This document shows, piece after piece, positions 8,588 through 17,580 of a DNA stretch of 64,000 nt. Under the pieces are notes generated by a model. It worked only from the letters and a program-made list of their open reading frames with translations. It did not search any database and was not told the origin of the DNA. The stretch comes from Paenibacillus sp. FSL R7-0345 (GTDB lineage Bacteria > Bacillota > Bacilli > Paenibacillales > Paenibacillaceae), in the NCBI RefSeq assembly GCF_038595055.1, contig NZ_CP152002.1:5252501-5316500 (forward strand), written 5' to 3'. Positions within the stretch are counted from its first letter, which is position 1; each line of letters starts with the position of its first letter. Both the position numbers and the translations under genes were made by a program.

Positions 8588-10306
8588 TTAGTGCTCGAGC
8601 AGGTAGCCGCGAGTCAGGTCGATTGCACCGCTGAAGTCAAGAGTAACACCTTTGAGGTACTCTTTAGTCAGGGAGTTATTAGTGTAGTAGTACAGCGGAA
8701 TCAGAACTTGATCATCACCGATCAGCATCTGCTCAGCTTTAGCAAACATTTCTTGGCGTGCAGCCAGGTCGGAGCTTGCTTTAGCATCGTTGATCAGTTT
8801 GTCGTATTCTGGGTTAGCGTAACCTGTATCATTGTTACCGCCGCCAGTTACCCACATGTCAAGGAAGGTCATTGGATCATTGTAGTCCGCAGTCCAGCCT
8901 GCACGTGCAACCTGATAGTTCAGGTTTTGACGGTTTTCGATGAACACAGCCCACTCTTGGTTAACTGTTTGTACATCGATACCCAGGTTGTTTTTCCACA
9001 TATCAGCAATAGCCAGGGCAATTTTCTTGTGGCCTTCACTTGTGTTGTAAGTCAGTTCGAAAGTAGGAAGAGCTGTAAGTCCTTCTTCTTTCAGACCTTC
9101 AGCCAGCAGTGTTTTAGCTTGTTCTACATCTTCAGTGAAGTAGCTGTCTTTAACTGCAGTACGGTATTCACCGTCAGCACCTGCGATACCCGGAGGTACG
9201 AAACCGAATGCTGGAAGCTGTCCGCCCAGTGTTACGTTGTCAATCAGAACCTGACGGTCAATAGCCATCGACAGGGCTTTACGGATTTTAGCGTTTGTGA
9301 AAGGTTTTTCAGTGATATTGAATTCATAGTAGTAAACAGATGCGATTCCTTTTCTTACGAACTCGTTAGGAAGCTCTTTGGACACGATAGGAATCTGGTC
9401 TGTAGGAATTTCGCCTGTAGGACCGCCGGCGCGGTCAAGCTCGCCGTTCTTGTAGCTCAGCAGTTCAGTCGCACCGCTGTTAACAAGGGTGAAATCGATC
9501 TTGCTGAGTTTGATGTTTGCAGCATCCCAGTACTTGTCGTTCTTAGTTACTTGCAGGGATTGTCCAGTAGTCCACTCAGTCAGTGTGAACGCACCATTAG
9601 TGATCATGGTGTCTTTGCTGGTTGCCCATTTAGCATTATCCTCAACAGTTTTGTGTACAGGATAATAAGTATAGAAGGACAGCAATCCAAGGAAGTATGG
9701 AGTTGGAGCTTTCAGCGTAACTTCAAGAGTTTTCGCATCAACGGCTTTAACGCCTACTTCGTTGAAGTCTGTAACTTTCTTAGTAAAGTATTCTTCACCA
9801 TTTTTCAGGTAGTACAATTGGTAAGCATATGGTGCAGCTGTTTCAGCATTAGGATCAAGCACGCGTTTCCAAGCGCGGACAAAATCACCAGATTCTACAG
9901 CGTCGCCGTTGCTCCATACTGCATCACGCAGGTGGAAGGTATATACCAGACCGTCAGCGGAAACATCCCAGCTTTCAGCAATACCTGGCTCAGCTTGGCC
10001 AGTCTCGTCATTCATACGAGTCAGACCTTCGTACATTGTTTTGAGGACAGTGTTTGCTTGGCTGTCTTGAGCCAATGCAGGGTCAAATGTTGGTGGCTCT
10101 GCGCTCAGGTTAATTCTAAGCGTCTGGTCAGCAGCCAGTTTCTCATCACCGGTGTTACCTGTGTTCGTTCCAGCATTGTCACTCGGCGCATTAGTCGCCG
10201 CTGCGTTGCCGCTGTTTGCATTGTTGTTACTTCCGCAGCCGGCAAGCACTGTGCCGATTACGAGAACCAATGCAATCATGAGCAAAAGACTTTTACTCTT
10301 TTTCAT
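8588..10306 (-). CDS. oppA: Oligopeptide-binding lipoprotein OppA
   Basis: Solute-binding component of the Opp importer, anchored on the outer face of the membrane. The 572-residue product starts with a lipoprotein signal peptide ending in LAGC (acylated Cys24), then an Asn/Ala/Gly-rich linker (residues 25-52), then an SBP_bac_5 domain: INLSAEPPTFDPALAQD, YEGLTRMNDETGQAEPGIAESW, YTFHLRDAVWSNGD and RKALSMAIDRQ. First gene of the opp operon with its own probable promoter at 10348 and a GGGGGAA ribosome site. Confidence 0.95.
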   Translation of the reverse strand: MKKSKSLLLMIALVLVIGTVLAGCGSNNNANSGNAAATNAPSDNAGTNTGNTGDEKLAADQTLRINLSAEPPTFDPALAQDSQANTVLKTMYEGLTRMNDETGQAEPGIAESWDVSADGLVYTFHLRDAVWSNGDAVESGDFVRAWKRVLDPNAETAAPYAYQLYYLKNGEEYFTKKVTDFNEVGVKAVDAKTLEVTLKAPTPYFLGLLSFYTYYPVHKTVEDNAKWATSKDTMITNGAFTLTEWTTGQSLQVTKNDKYWDAANIKLSKIDFTLVNSGATELLSYKNGELDRAGGPTGEIPTDQIPIVSKELPNEFVRKGIASVYYYEFNITEKPFTNAKIRKALSMAIDRQVLIDNVTLGGQLPAFGFVPPGIAGADGEYRTAVKDSYFTEDVEQAKTLLAEGLKEEGLTALPTFELTYNTSEGHKKIALAIADMWKNNLGIDVQTVNQEWAVFIENRQNLNYQVARAGWTADYNDPMTFLDMWVTGGGNNDTGYANPEYDKLINDAKASSDLAARQEMFAKAEQMLIGDDQVLIPLYYYTNNSLTKEYLKGVTLDFSGAIDLTRGYLLEH

Positions 10307-10347
10307 CTAGCAGTTCCCCCTAAATAGAATGTGGTATATGGTTTATG

Positions 10348-10376
10348 ATTATACAACCAGTGGTCAAAAAAATCTA
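10348..10376 (-). promoter_or_regulatory. Probable promoter of the opp operon
   Basis: A perfect -10 TATAAT on the minus strand (10348-10353) lies 42 bp before oppA. The -35 at 17 bp spacing is weak (TAGATT). A TTGACC lies too close (8 bp) to serve as -35. CodY or other control is possible but not shown. Confidence 0.45.
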
Positions 10377-10456
10377 GAGCAATATTTTCTGAAAACACAT
10401 TTTTTTTAAAACTTAAAAGTTTTGTGACATTGACGCTTTACCGGAGCAATGGAACA

Positions 10457-10843
10457 TTACATCGCTTGTAATATGTATTGAATAAGGACTATGAACAAAA
10501 AAAGAATGTACAGGACACCTAAAAAAAAGAATGACATCCGCCAAACTACCCGGAATAACCGCCTCCCGTCGACCTTTCCCTTGATCCGGTTCTGGGCTCC
10601 GCCAATCAGTCCGGCGGATATTAATACAATAAGTAGTATAAAATAAAACCCCGATTTCGCATTAAAAAGAATATTGAACAAAGCTGAAACAGAAAGCAGT
10701 AAAAATAAAGTTGTCACATCCATTGCCAGCAGCAAAGTCTTTTTTCTATCCCGTTTGAACCCGGTTCCGATGAAATAGACTATTAAAAAAGGAACAACCG
10801 GAATGACACCCAATGTGACAAACGAGTTTTGCAGCAGCTCCAA
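10457..10843 (-). CDS. DUF3397 family membrane protein
   Basis: Small integral membrane protein of unknown function, 128 residues with about four hydrophobic segments (near residues 8-26, 42-60, 66-85 and 103-125) separated by basic loops (KRDRKKT, RIKGKVDGRR). The topology and position next to panE and the bshC/mraZ neighbourhood match the DUF3397 family of Bacillales. It starts 6 bp after the panE stop, so it is translationally linked to panE. Function is not known. Confidence 0.7.
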   Translation of the reverse strand: MELLQNSFVTLGVIPVVPFLIVYFIGTGFKRDRKKTLLLAMDVTTLFLLLSVSALFNILFNAKSGFYFILLIVLISAGLIGGAQNRIKGKVDGRRLFRVVWRMSFFFLGVLYILFLFIVLIQYILQAM

Positions 10844-10849
10844 ACAGCG

Positions 10850-11827
10850 TCACCTCTCTCTCGCACTCATGCCTTCGACAAGCTGGCAAATCCAGCGGTG
10901 CAGTGGAACCTCAATTCCCCGGCGCTCAGCCATTTCCACAATACTGCCGTTAATCCAGCGGATTTCCGTACTCCTTCCGGCGAGTACATCGGCCAGCATG
11001 GATGAGATATTGCCTGCAGTTGCCCGGCATACCTCGGTAATATGCTCCCAGGCATCCATCTCATAGGCAATTCCGCAGGCATCATATACGGAAACCGCTT
11101 CAGCATACAGTTCCTTCATTAGCTGCACCCGCTGCCCGGAGGCCAGCAGCTCGCCATTCTGTATGCGCCATATCGCAGTAAGCGGATTGATCACAGCATT
11201 GATTAAGAGCTTCCGGTAAATCAGGGTATTCACTTTTTTCGACATAGAGGCGGAAAATCCTGCTGTTAAAAGTGCATCCGTGAAACTTCTTGCTGCCGCA
11301 TGATGCGTCAGTTCTTCCGTTTCAAAGGTAGTATGACCCTTCTCTTCCTGTCCTATGTAAATTTCGCCTCTTCCGGTATGAATAACTTCTGTCGATGTTT
11401 TTCTTTTTGCCCCTTCTGTAGTCACTGCAGCCCAGATTGAAGCATGCGGCAGCAGCAGCCGGAGCTTCTCCAGGTGTCCGTACCCGTTTTGAAAGCAGAC
11501 GGCTTTTACGCTGCTGCTGCTAAGGGGGCCCAGTATGTCCGGCAGTTCATGATGAAAAGCCTGCTGTTTAAGGGTAATGGCTACCCAATCAGCGGGCTCA
11601 CACAGATAAGTTTCAGCAAATGCATCTGCACTTGAGGCAAAAAATGCTGTCCCCGGGATAACGGTCGGGGCGGCTCCATCCTCATAGCTGACCGTCAGCC
11701 CCTCTCTTATGAGAGCATCGGACTGCTCTTTGCTCCGGCACCATATCCTGATGTCCTGGCCGGCCTGGATCAGCTTGCCTGCCAGTAACAGCCCTATGGA
11801 TCCGGCTCCGATAATGTCTATTTTCAT
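10850..11827 (-). CDS. panE: 2-dehydropantoate 2-reductase
   Basis: NADPH-dependent reduction of ketopantoate to pantoate in pantothenate/CoA synthesis. The 325-residue product has the dinucleotide-binding GAGSIG at residues 7-12, LAGKLIQAGQDIRIWCRS after it, the FQNGYGHLE and AAVTTEGAKR motifs, and the C-terminal helical domain with NPLTAIWRIQNGELL. In Bacillus subtilis the homologue ylbQ sits between ylbP and bshC; here gerR is upstream and a DUF3397 gene downstream. PanE/ApbA paralogues exist, so the exact substrate is inferred. Confidence 0.9.
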   Translation of the reverse strand: MKIDIIGAGSIGLLLAGKLIQAGQDIRIWCRSKEQSDALIREGLTVSYEDGAAPTVIPGTAFFASSADAFAETYLCEPADWVAITLKQQAFHHELPDILGPLSSSSVKAVCFQNGYGHLEKLRLLLPHASIWAAVTTEGAKRKTSTEVIHTGRGEIYIGQEEKGHTTFETEELTHHAAARSFTDALLTAGFSASMSKKVNTLIYRKLLINAVINPLTAIWRIQNGELLASGQRVQLMKELYAEAVSVYDACGIAYEMDAWEHITEVCRATAGNISSMLADVLAGRSTEIRWINGSIVEMAERRGIEVPLHRWICQLVEGMSARER

Positions 11828-11979
11828 ACCCTTTTACGCATCCTCCCAATAATTTCCCCCATTATAGCCTGCTGCTGCCTGGAAATGCAAAGTACTCCCC
11901 GCTCACCTTTAACAAAAAATAAAAGCCGCATAACGCTTGCCTTCCGGCACTCGTCAGCAGCTTTTAACGAAAGAGATGG

Positions 11980-12630
11980 CTATTCCATCCGTTCCAGGTT
12001 ACCGTTTGCATCCATTTTGAACCTTGTTTTCATCTCTTCTTCCTCTTCATTCAGAAACGCCAGTCTGCGCGCCCGGTCCATAATCTGGATTAGAGCCTTG
12101 TAATCATCATTTACCACGCGGTAATCACTTTGCGCAAGGTTAACCTCTTTGGAGAGCCGCTCATTCTCCGCCCGCAGCTCCGTCAGTTCATCTTCCTTAT
12201 CCCGGAGATCACGCTCCAGCATTTTCAGCTGACGCCCTGCTTCCTGGAATGTCCCTTTCCACTGTCTGAGAAACCGGATGACTGCGTCGATAGATAAGGA
12301 GCTTTCATTCAGGTTGTCACTTCGCCCGTAATCCTCTTCAATGTCACCAAGAACCAGGCCGGCTACCTGCGCTCCCCTGTTCACCGGCTGCTTTTTCAGA
12401 TAACTGCGCTTTTGGCGCTGTCCTTTCGCGATCCCGATTGCATCCTCATAGCTTTTACGGACACAGCTGTTCCAGCGGAACCCGCAGGCTGCCGAGGTTC
12501 TTCCGATTTTTTCGCCCACCTCTTCAAAAGCGGCAAGCTGGGTACTGCCTTCCCGGATATGACGCAGCGTTATTTCGGCCAAAATCAAATCATCTTCCGC
12601 ACTCCAAGCATCCTGTCTAACGGCTGTCAT
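11980..12630 (-). CDS. RsfA/GerR family sporulation transcriptional regulator
   Basis: Probable DNA-binding regulator of sporulation genes. The 216-residue product has an N-terminal Myb/SANT-like domain (DAWSAEDDLILAEITLRHIREG ... RTSAACGFRWNSCVRKSYE, residues 5-65), a linker, and a C-terminal coiled coil (about residues 125-190, ending in a QSDYRVVNDDYKALIQIMDRAR segment). ATG at 12628-12630 is preceded by AGGAGG; an upstream in-frame ATG lies before that site. Position beside panE matches Bacillus subtilis ylbO (gerR), a mother-cell regulator, but RsfA is a close paralogue, so I leave the symbol open. Confidence 0.85.
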   Translation of the reverse strand: MTAVRQDAWSAEDDLILAEITLRHIREGSTQLAAFEEVGEKIGRTSAACGFRWNSCVRKSYEDAIGIAKGQRQKRSYLKKQPVNRGAQVAGLVLGDIEEDYGRSDNLNESSLSIDAVIRFLRQWKGTFQEAGRQLKMLERDLRDKEDELTELRAENERLSKEVNLAQSDYRVVNDDYKALIQIMDRARRLAFLNEEEEEMKTRFKMDANGNLERME

Positions 12631-12969
12631 AAAGCCTAACCCTCCTAACAACATCTCAAAGTAACCATCTTCATAACCGGCAGCTCCGCCGGATAGTGAA
12701 TAGGATAAAAGCTGCTTACTCCATTTCTATGCCTCTGCTAGAGTTCATAGAATCTATTTGATACTAAATTGTATTTCCATTTTGCTTAGACATCATACGC
12801 CTGACGCTATATTTTCCCATCCAGAGAATATGTCAACAGCAAAAATCATATTTATTATAAAATCGCACATTTTTTTTCAATGAATTCGTTTACAGTTTTT
12901 TGACAAACAGGTATAATAGATCCAAAGAAGCGTTTTTCGGGAATCATTTCTAAGAAGGGGGATACTCTC
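12631..12969. other. Divergent intergenic region
   Basis: 340 bp between the divergent RsfA-family and DUF2626 genes. It holds the plus-strand promoter at 12889-12917. For the minus-strand gene I see a CATAG-type box but no properly spaced sigma-E promoter. No gene is visible. Confidence 0.5.
12889..12917 (+). promoter_or_regulatory. Sigma-A promoter of the DUF2626 gene
   Basis: TTTACA (12889-12894) and TATAAT (12912-12917) spaced by 17 bp, about 50 bp before the TTG start. A TTGACA also occurs but only 6 bp from the -10. Confidence 0.7.
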
Positions 12970-13206
12970 TTGGACCGTATGTTCCGCGTATTGGGATTCT
13001 TCACATTAGTCATCGGGCTTATGGCCTTTGCCGGCAATCTGACTGAAATGGCTTTACTCTTCTTTTTACAGACCGCCTTTTTTGTTGTACTGGGCTATAT
13101 GAAGTTTACGGAAAAAACATATATTCTGCTCTTCTGGGGCTATATGATCGTGACATTCACGGGATTCAGCTACTGGACGGTCTTTCAGATGGGGCTACCG
13201 TTGTAA
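12970..13206 (+). CDS. DUF2626 family small membrane protein (YqgY-like)
   Basis: Seventy-eight-residue protein of unknown function with three hydrophobic segments (about residues 5-22, 27-43 and 51-74). Text such as RMFRVLGFFTLVIGLMAF, LLFFLQTAFFVVLGYMKF and YMIVTFTGFSYWT fits the DUF2626 family found in Bacillales. The TTG at 12970 is favoured because AAGGGGG lies 8 nt before it; an ATG three codons in is an alternative. It is monocistronic, flanked by its own promoter and a strong terminator. Confidence 0.75.
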   Translation: MDRMFRVLGFFTLVIGLMAFAGNLTEMALLFFLQTAFFVVLGYMKFTEKTYILLFWGYMIVTFTGFSYWTVFQMGLPL

Positions 13207-13224
13207 CATTAACTTTAAACTAAT

Positions 13225-13262
13225 GGAGGTGCTCCTTGATTCAAGGAACACCTCCTTTTTTT
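13225..13262 (+). terminator. Rho-independent terminator
   Basis: GGAGGTG..CCTTG / CAAGG..CACCTCC stem followed by seven T residues, directly after the DUF2626 gene. Confidence 0.92.
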
Positions 13263-13353
13263 GTGTGCTCCCTTAAGAAAAGAGGGTATGATATTTTAAC
13301 AGGACAAAACATATTAATAGTACATAACCGTTCATTCTGCAAAAGGTGGTGAT

Positions 13354-14487
13354 GTGGTGCTCTCCCGCAGCAAAATAATCCGAAGTTCCGCCTTCCTGAT
13401 CATTCTCATTCTGCTTACTGTACTGCCGCTTGCGTCAACGGCTTATCTGTCAGCAGGCAGCGGCTCCACAGCCGTACCTCCGCCTGCCTTCGAGGATAAT
13501 GAAGAAACGCGCAGACTGTTGGAGCAGACTCTGTCTTCCGCAGAAATCGAAAAAGAAATTGCCAGAATTACCGCCGAACAAGCCGCTCTTGAGCAAAAAG
13601 CAGCAAAACTGAAGGATCAGGCAGCAGACCAGCAAACCGCGATAGCTGACCAGCAGGAACGCGCAGGTGCCGTTGTCCGTTCTTATTATACGGGTGAGCG
13701 GGACGGGCTGCTTGCCGCCGTATTGTCTGCCAAAAGCATCAGCCGGGTGCTTGCGCTGTACGATTATTACGAGATTATTATCAGGCGGGATCATGATATC
13801 CTGAGGCAATATGAAGGGAATTATAAAGAGCTAAAAGCAACGCTGACAGCTGCAGAACGCAGTTCAAGGGAGCTCGAGGAGCTTAAAACCGCACTTTTGG
13901 AGCAGAAACAGCGGGTAGCTGTTTTGAACGAGGAGATTGAGGGCGGCATCAGGGCAAGCAGTGATCCGGAGAGTATGAGTGCTCTTTTGAATGAATTCAC
14001 CAGGTATTGGGAGAACATCGGGCTGCACGAGGTTAAAACCTACTTTAAGGCGCTTTCCTCAGCCATGAACCGGCTTCCGCAGTTTGTCCAGGGGCGCGAG
14101 GGGATTCTGACCCGTAAGGGGATGACCTATAATCTTGCACTAAAAGAAGAGGATTTGAACGAGTTTCTGGTGTCGGAAAATAAGCTATTTAAAGATTTCG
14201 GCTTTGCGTTCAGTAACGGCAGCGTTATTGCCACAGGCTCAAGCGGTGGTTTGACCCTGACCTTATCGGGCCACTACTCCATTCAGGAGGAACCGGTGAA
14301 TGGCCTGATGTTCCATATCGACAATGTGGTGTTCAACGGGCTGGAGCTGCCGGAATCCACCCGCCAGGATCTGGAGGATGAATTCGATCTCGGGTTCTAT
14401 CCGGGCAAGATCGTCTCCTTCCTGCATGCGACTGAGGTGGAAAGCAAAGACGGCGTGCTGTATGTGAAGCTCTCTATTTCATTCTGA
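13354..14487 (+). CDS. Secreted or membrane-anchored coiled-coil protein, function unknown
   Basis: The 377-residue product has an N-terminal hydrophobic segment (residues 10-31) that could be a signal peptide or anchor, then a long coiled coil (about 45-195, rich in Glu/Gln/Ala/Lys). Within it, VVRSYYTGERDGLLAAVLSA resembles the corresponding stretch of the CwlO/PcsB coiled-coil domain that controls peptidoglycan hydrolases. The C-terminal 150 residues (from about 235) are globular, with alternating beta-like text (SNGSVIATGSSGGLTLTLSG, VVFNGLELPE); no catalytic domain is recognisable. The GTG start has AAGGTGG before it. The 3' end overlaps the convergent solute-binding gene by 9 bp. Possibly a cell-envelope regulatory protein; this is inference. 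Confidence 0.7.
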   Translation: MVLSRSKIIRSSAFLIILILLTVLPLASTAYLSAGSGSTAVPPPAFEDNEETRRLLEQTLSSAEIEKEIARITAEQAALEQKAAKLKDQAADQQTAIADQQERAGAVVRSYYTGERDGLLAAVLSAKSISRVLALYDYYEIIIRRDHDILRQYEGNYKELKATLTAAERSSRELEELKTALLEQKQRVAVLNEEIEGGIRASSDPESMSALLNEFTRYWENIGLHEVKTYFKALSSAMNRLPQFVQGREGILTRKGMTYNLALKEEDLNEFLVSENKLFKDFGFAFSNGSVIATGSSGGLTLTLSGHYSIQEEPVNGLMFHIDNVVFNGLELPESTRQDLEDEFDLGFYPGKIVSFLHATEVESKDGVLYVKLSISF

Positions 14488-15723
14488 TTCCAGACCTATA
14501 GACGCCTTGTATTCGGCTGCACCCTGCTTACCGGTCAGCAGCAGGGTGACCGCTTCCGAAACGGCATCCCAGCTGCTTCCTCCCGGAAGCGCAGTGATAT
14601 CTTCTTCCGTTAACAACAGGCTTCCGTCAAACGGAAGAGCAGAAATTTCCGGCTGTGCTGAACGGTACAGCTCCTCCAGCGCCGGCAGCCGCCGCGTATT
14701 CTCCAGCCATTCGAGCTGTGCAGTGGGGGAAGTGACATATGCCAGCCAGTTCACCGCCGTTTCCGGATTGGAAGAGCCCGCAGGAAGAGCAAAAAAACGG
14801 CTTTGCATCGCTTCATATCCACTCTTTCCAGACACTCCTGCCGGCGCCTCCGCGGACAGTGAAGCATTGCCGTGCAGCTTCCACTCGGACAACGGAAGTG
14901 CAGCCAGTGCAAGCTTGCCGCTCTGCAGCATGTCCCACACATCCGTATTAAAGCGGCTGCTCAGATAGAAGTAACTCCGGGCAATTTCTACCCACTCCAG
15001 TGCAGCTGTATAATCACCGGCCATACTAAATCCCATGCTTTCCAGCAGCGCAGAGAAGCCATATGGATTGCGGCTGTCCATAGCCAGCAGGTACTGCTCT
15101 TTATCAGGCTCCCTCTGCTGCTGTTCCCTCAATCCGTTCAGGAGCCCGCTCCACTCCTCCAGGCTAACCGGTGCTGCAGTAAACCCCAGCTCAGCCAGCC
15201 GCTGAGGAGAGTAGACCAGTACATAAGGATCTATATCCAGCGGAACCCCCCAGTCATAGCCGTTCCACTGCATCTGCGGAATAAGCGCGGTAAGCGGCGC
15301 ACTGCCCGGCACACTCTGATAGACGTCCACCGGGAGCAGATATCCGCGTGTGGCGAGATCCGGAATATTCCGGCCGTCGGTCATGATAATATCAGGACTT
15401 TCTCTTGTCGCCAGCTCCTGTTTGAGCATCACGGCATTTTCCTCATTGTCTACATTGCTGATCGATACCTGGATTCCGGTCGACAGGGTGTAATTGCTGC
15501 TGATCCGCTGCAGCGCCTTCAGCTCAGCGCCGCTCATGGACACACGGATGTTGAGACTGGTCACATTGTTCTTGTCTTTGGCATCCGGCAGCTCAGACAG
15601 GCTCAGCGGCTGTCTCGGCGGATTTGTCCCTTCTGTGGTATCGAGCTCCATGCTTGGCGACAAGCTTGTCAGCGCCAGCAGCAGTACCGCAAACAGCAGC
15701 CAGTAGTTCTTGCGTTTCAGCAT
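14479..15723 (-). CDS. Extracellular solute-binding protein (family 1), orphan
   Basis: Periplasmic-binding-type protein probably exported and tethered by its N-terminal hydrophobic segment (residues 7-22). The 414-residue product shows the SBP_bac_1 pattern: LNIRVSMSGAELKALQRI, ESPDIIMTDGRNIPDLATRGYLLPVD, WGVPLDIDPYVLVYSPQRLAELG, and TAVNWLAYVTSPTAQLEWLENTRRLPAL. Unlike typical sugar-binding lipoproteins there is no lipobox cysteine. No permease or ATPase gene is adjacent, so it may serve a transporter encoded elsewhere or act as a sensor. The start ATG has AGGAGGG upstream. Confidence 0.8.
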   Translation of the reverse strand: MLKRKNYWLLFAVLLLALTSLSPSMELDTTEGTNPPRQPLSLSELPDAKDKNNVTSLNIRVSMSGAELKALQRISSNYTLSTGIQVSISNVDNEENAVMLKQELATRESPDIIMTDGRNIPDLATRGYLLPVDVYQSVPGSAPLTALIPQMQWNGYDWGVPLDIDPYVLVYSPQRLAELGFTAAPVSLEEWSGLLNGLREQQQREPDKEQYLLAMDSRNPYGFSALLESMGFSMAGDYTAALEWVEIARSYFYLSSRFNTDVWDMLQSGKLALAALPLSEWKLHGNASLSAEAPAGVSGKSGYEAMQSRFFALPAGSSNPETAVNWLAYVTSPTAQLEWLENTRRLPALEELYRSAQPEISALPFDGSLLLTEEDITALPGGSSWDAVSEAVTLLLTGKQGAAEYKASIGLESE

Positions 15724-16144
15724 GGTTCCGTCCCTCCTGTTTAAATACCTTTCCCTATTTTACCAGAGATCAGCGCTAATGTCTTTGGGTTGTGAAACCG
15801 TTCTCTTTCTATTATATATGTAATGGGGCAGGATGCTGAAAAGATTGCTGCCGCGATAGTAAGATTCATTCCAAGAAAGCTTTGGGCTTCCGGCCGCTGT
15901 TGTCTGCAGATTTTATGATTGTATGTATACCGCTGTTCGCGGGGGAAATCCGCAGACAAAGGCGGACGCTATCGCTCCTACAGCTCCAAACCTTCTTTCC
16001 ACTCCTCTTATCGCAAAAACAATCTTAAAACCTCCCGCCCCGCTGGGGCGGGCAGGCAAAAAGCCGGGAAGGTGATCTCCCGGCTTTTTGAGGATACAGA
16101 CTTGCGGTTATGCAGCCCGGGCTCTGCCCGGGAGCTGCATGTAT
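15724..16144. other. Non-coding interval with stacked hairpins
   Basis: About 420 bp between ylaK and the orphan binding protein. The right half holds three consecutive GC-rich hairpins (see terminator entry). The left half (15724-16030) shows no convincing gene or motif; a 72-codon minus-strand frame at 15741-15959 has no ribosome site or recognisable protein features. Confidence 0.5.
16034..16140 (-). terminator. Three successive hairpins after ylaK, one a terminator
   Basis: In minus-strand order: ATGCAG-CCCGGG / CCCGGG-CTGCAT (16110-16140), AAAAAGCCGGGA / TCCCGGCTTTTT (16058-16089), and CCCGCCCC / GGGGCGGG (16034-16052). The middle one has A and T runs on both sides and should terminate in both directions. 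Confidence 0.8.
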
Positions 16145-17476
16145 TTACAGCAGATCGGCAGCCAACTGGGCCAGGCGCGAACGCTCGCCCTTTTCTAAAG
16201 TGATATGGCCGCTGATGCCCTCCTGCTTGAACTTTTCAACAATGTAACTGAGACCGTTGCTCGCCGCATCCAGATAAGGATGGTCAATCTGCTCAGGGTC
16301 GCCCATCAGGATGACCTTACTACCTTCACCGGCGCGGGAGACGATGGTCTTCACCTCATGGCGGGACAGGTTCTGCGCCTCGTCGATGATAATGAACTGC
16401 GACGGAATGGAGCGTCCGCGGATATAGGTGAGTGCCTCGACCTGGATGCTGCCCAGGCCCATCAATATTTTATCGATATCTCCGGCCTTCTTGGTATCAA
16501 ACAGGAACTCCAGGTTGTCGTAAATCGGCTGCATCCACGGGCGGAGCTTCTCGTCCTTCTCGCCGGGCAGGTAGCCGATATCCTTACCCATCGGTACGAC
16601 GGGCCGGGCGATCAGCAGCTTTTTGTAGCGATGCTCATCCTCAACCTTAAACAGCCCGGCGGCAAGCGCCAGCAGCGTCTTGCCTGTTCCCGCTTTACCG
16701 GTAATGGTCACGAGCGGGATATCCTCATTCAGCAGCAGCTCAAGCGCCATCCGCTGCTGTGCGTTGCGGGCGCTGATGCCCCAGACGGCGTCATTTCCGA
16801 GATACAGCGGCTCAAGTCTGGACGCATCACTGTTCACTTTGAGCAGAGCCGACTTCCCGCTGCCGATTTCATCCTTCAGAATGACGAATTCATGCGGATA
16901 CAGCTTAAAGGACAGGTTCAGCTGCTTCACGGACAAGGAACGGTTGCTGTAATATTCATCAATCAGCGACGGATGAACCAGCAGTGACTGATAGCCTGTA
17001 TACAGCTCATTCAGGTCACCGGTGCGGTCGGACAGATAATCCTCCGGCGTTATTCCAAGCACATCCGCTTTAATGCGGACGAGTACATCTTTACTTACGA
17101 GTACCACAGGGCGCGGTTCAGCTTTTTCGTTCTCCTCAAGGAGATAATTAAGCGCTACAGCCAATATCCGGTTGTCATTGGTGATTTCCCCGAACATCTC
17201 CTGTACCTTTACGAAGCTGCGGTGGTTAAGCTCCACCTTCAGCGTACCTCCATGCTCCAGCTCCACCCCGCTATGCAGGTGGCCCAGCTCACGGAGTCCG
17301 TCTAACAAGCGTGACACGGTGCGGGCGTTGCGGCCGATTTCATCGGCGTTGCGCTTCTTGGAGTCGATTTCTTCCAGAACTACAGCCGGAATGACTACTT
17401 CATTCTCCTTAAACGCAAAGATCGAATTGGGGTCGTGCAAAAGCACGTTAGTGTCTAGTACAAATATCTTTTTCAT
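16145..17476 (-). CDS. ylaK: PIN-PhoH fusion ATPase (YlaK / PhoH2 family)
   Basis: Predicted RNA-acting protein joining a nuclease-like PIN domain to a PhoH helicase-type ATPase. The PIN domain starts MKKIFVLDTNVLLHDP with the acidic residues DTN and EEID; the PhoH domain has Walker A GKAGTGKT at residues 260-267, ARPVVPMGKDIGYLPG, and Walker B FIIIDEAQNLSRHE. 443 residues from ATG 17474-17476, which has GGAGGGG upstream. A 12-codon longer frame lacks a ribosome site. The divergent neighbour ylaJ and nearby ylaL, ylaH, typA (ylaG) reproduce the yla cluster of Bacillus subtilis. The separate phoH gene at 51.7 kb lacks the PIN domain. Confidence 0.93.
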   Translation of the reverse strand: MKKIFVLDTNVLLHDPNSIFAFKENEVVIPAVVLEEIDSKKRNADEIGRNARTVSRLLDGLRELGHLHSGVELEHGGTLKVELNHRSFVKVQEMFGEITNDNRILAVALNYLLEENEKAEPRPVVLVSKDVLVRIKADVLGITPEDYLSDRTGDLNELYTGYQSLLVHPSLIDEYYSNRSLSVKQLNLSFKLYPHEFVILKDEIGSGKSALLKVNSDASRLEPLYLGNDAVWGISARNAQQRMALELLLNEDIPLVTITGKAGTGKTLLALAAGLFKVEDEHRYKKLLIARPVVPMGKDIGYLPGEKDEKLRPWMQPIYDNLEFLFDTKKAGDIDKILMGLGSIQVEALTYIRGRSIPSQFIIIDEAQNLSRHEVKTIVSRAGEGSKVILMGDPEQIDHPYLDAASNGLSYIVEKFKQEGISGHITLEKGERSRLAQLAADLL

Positions 17477-17580
17477 GATATCCCCTCCACAGCGCCTGGT
17501 TTGATTGATCATACATAACTCTTTTCAGCAAGGGCAACATAAGGTAAAGTACTGATTTTTGACTGAAAGGAGTATTTCAT

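Noticed and set aside
8591..10327. Very long plus-strand frame opposite oppA (578 codons)
   Set aside because: Antisense shadow of a clear OppA lipoprotein gene; the translated text is Cys/Val/Ser-rich and resembles no protein.
15741..15959. 72-codon minus-strand frame
   Set aside because: No ribosome site, no conserved text, located in a non-coding interval.
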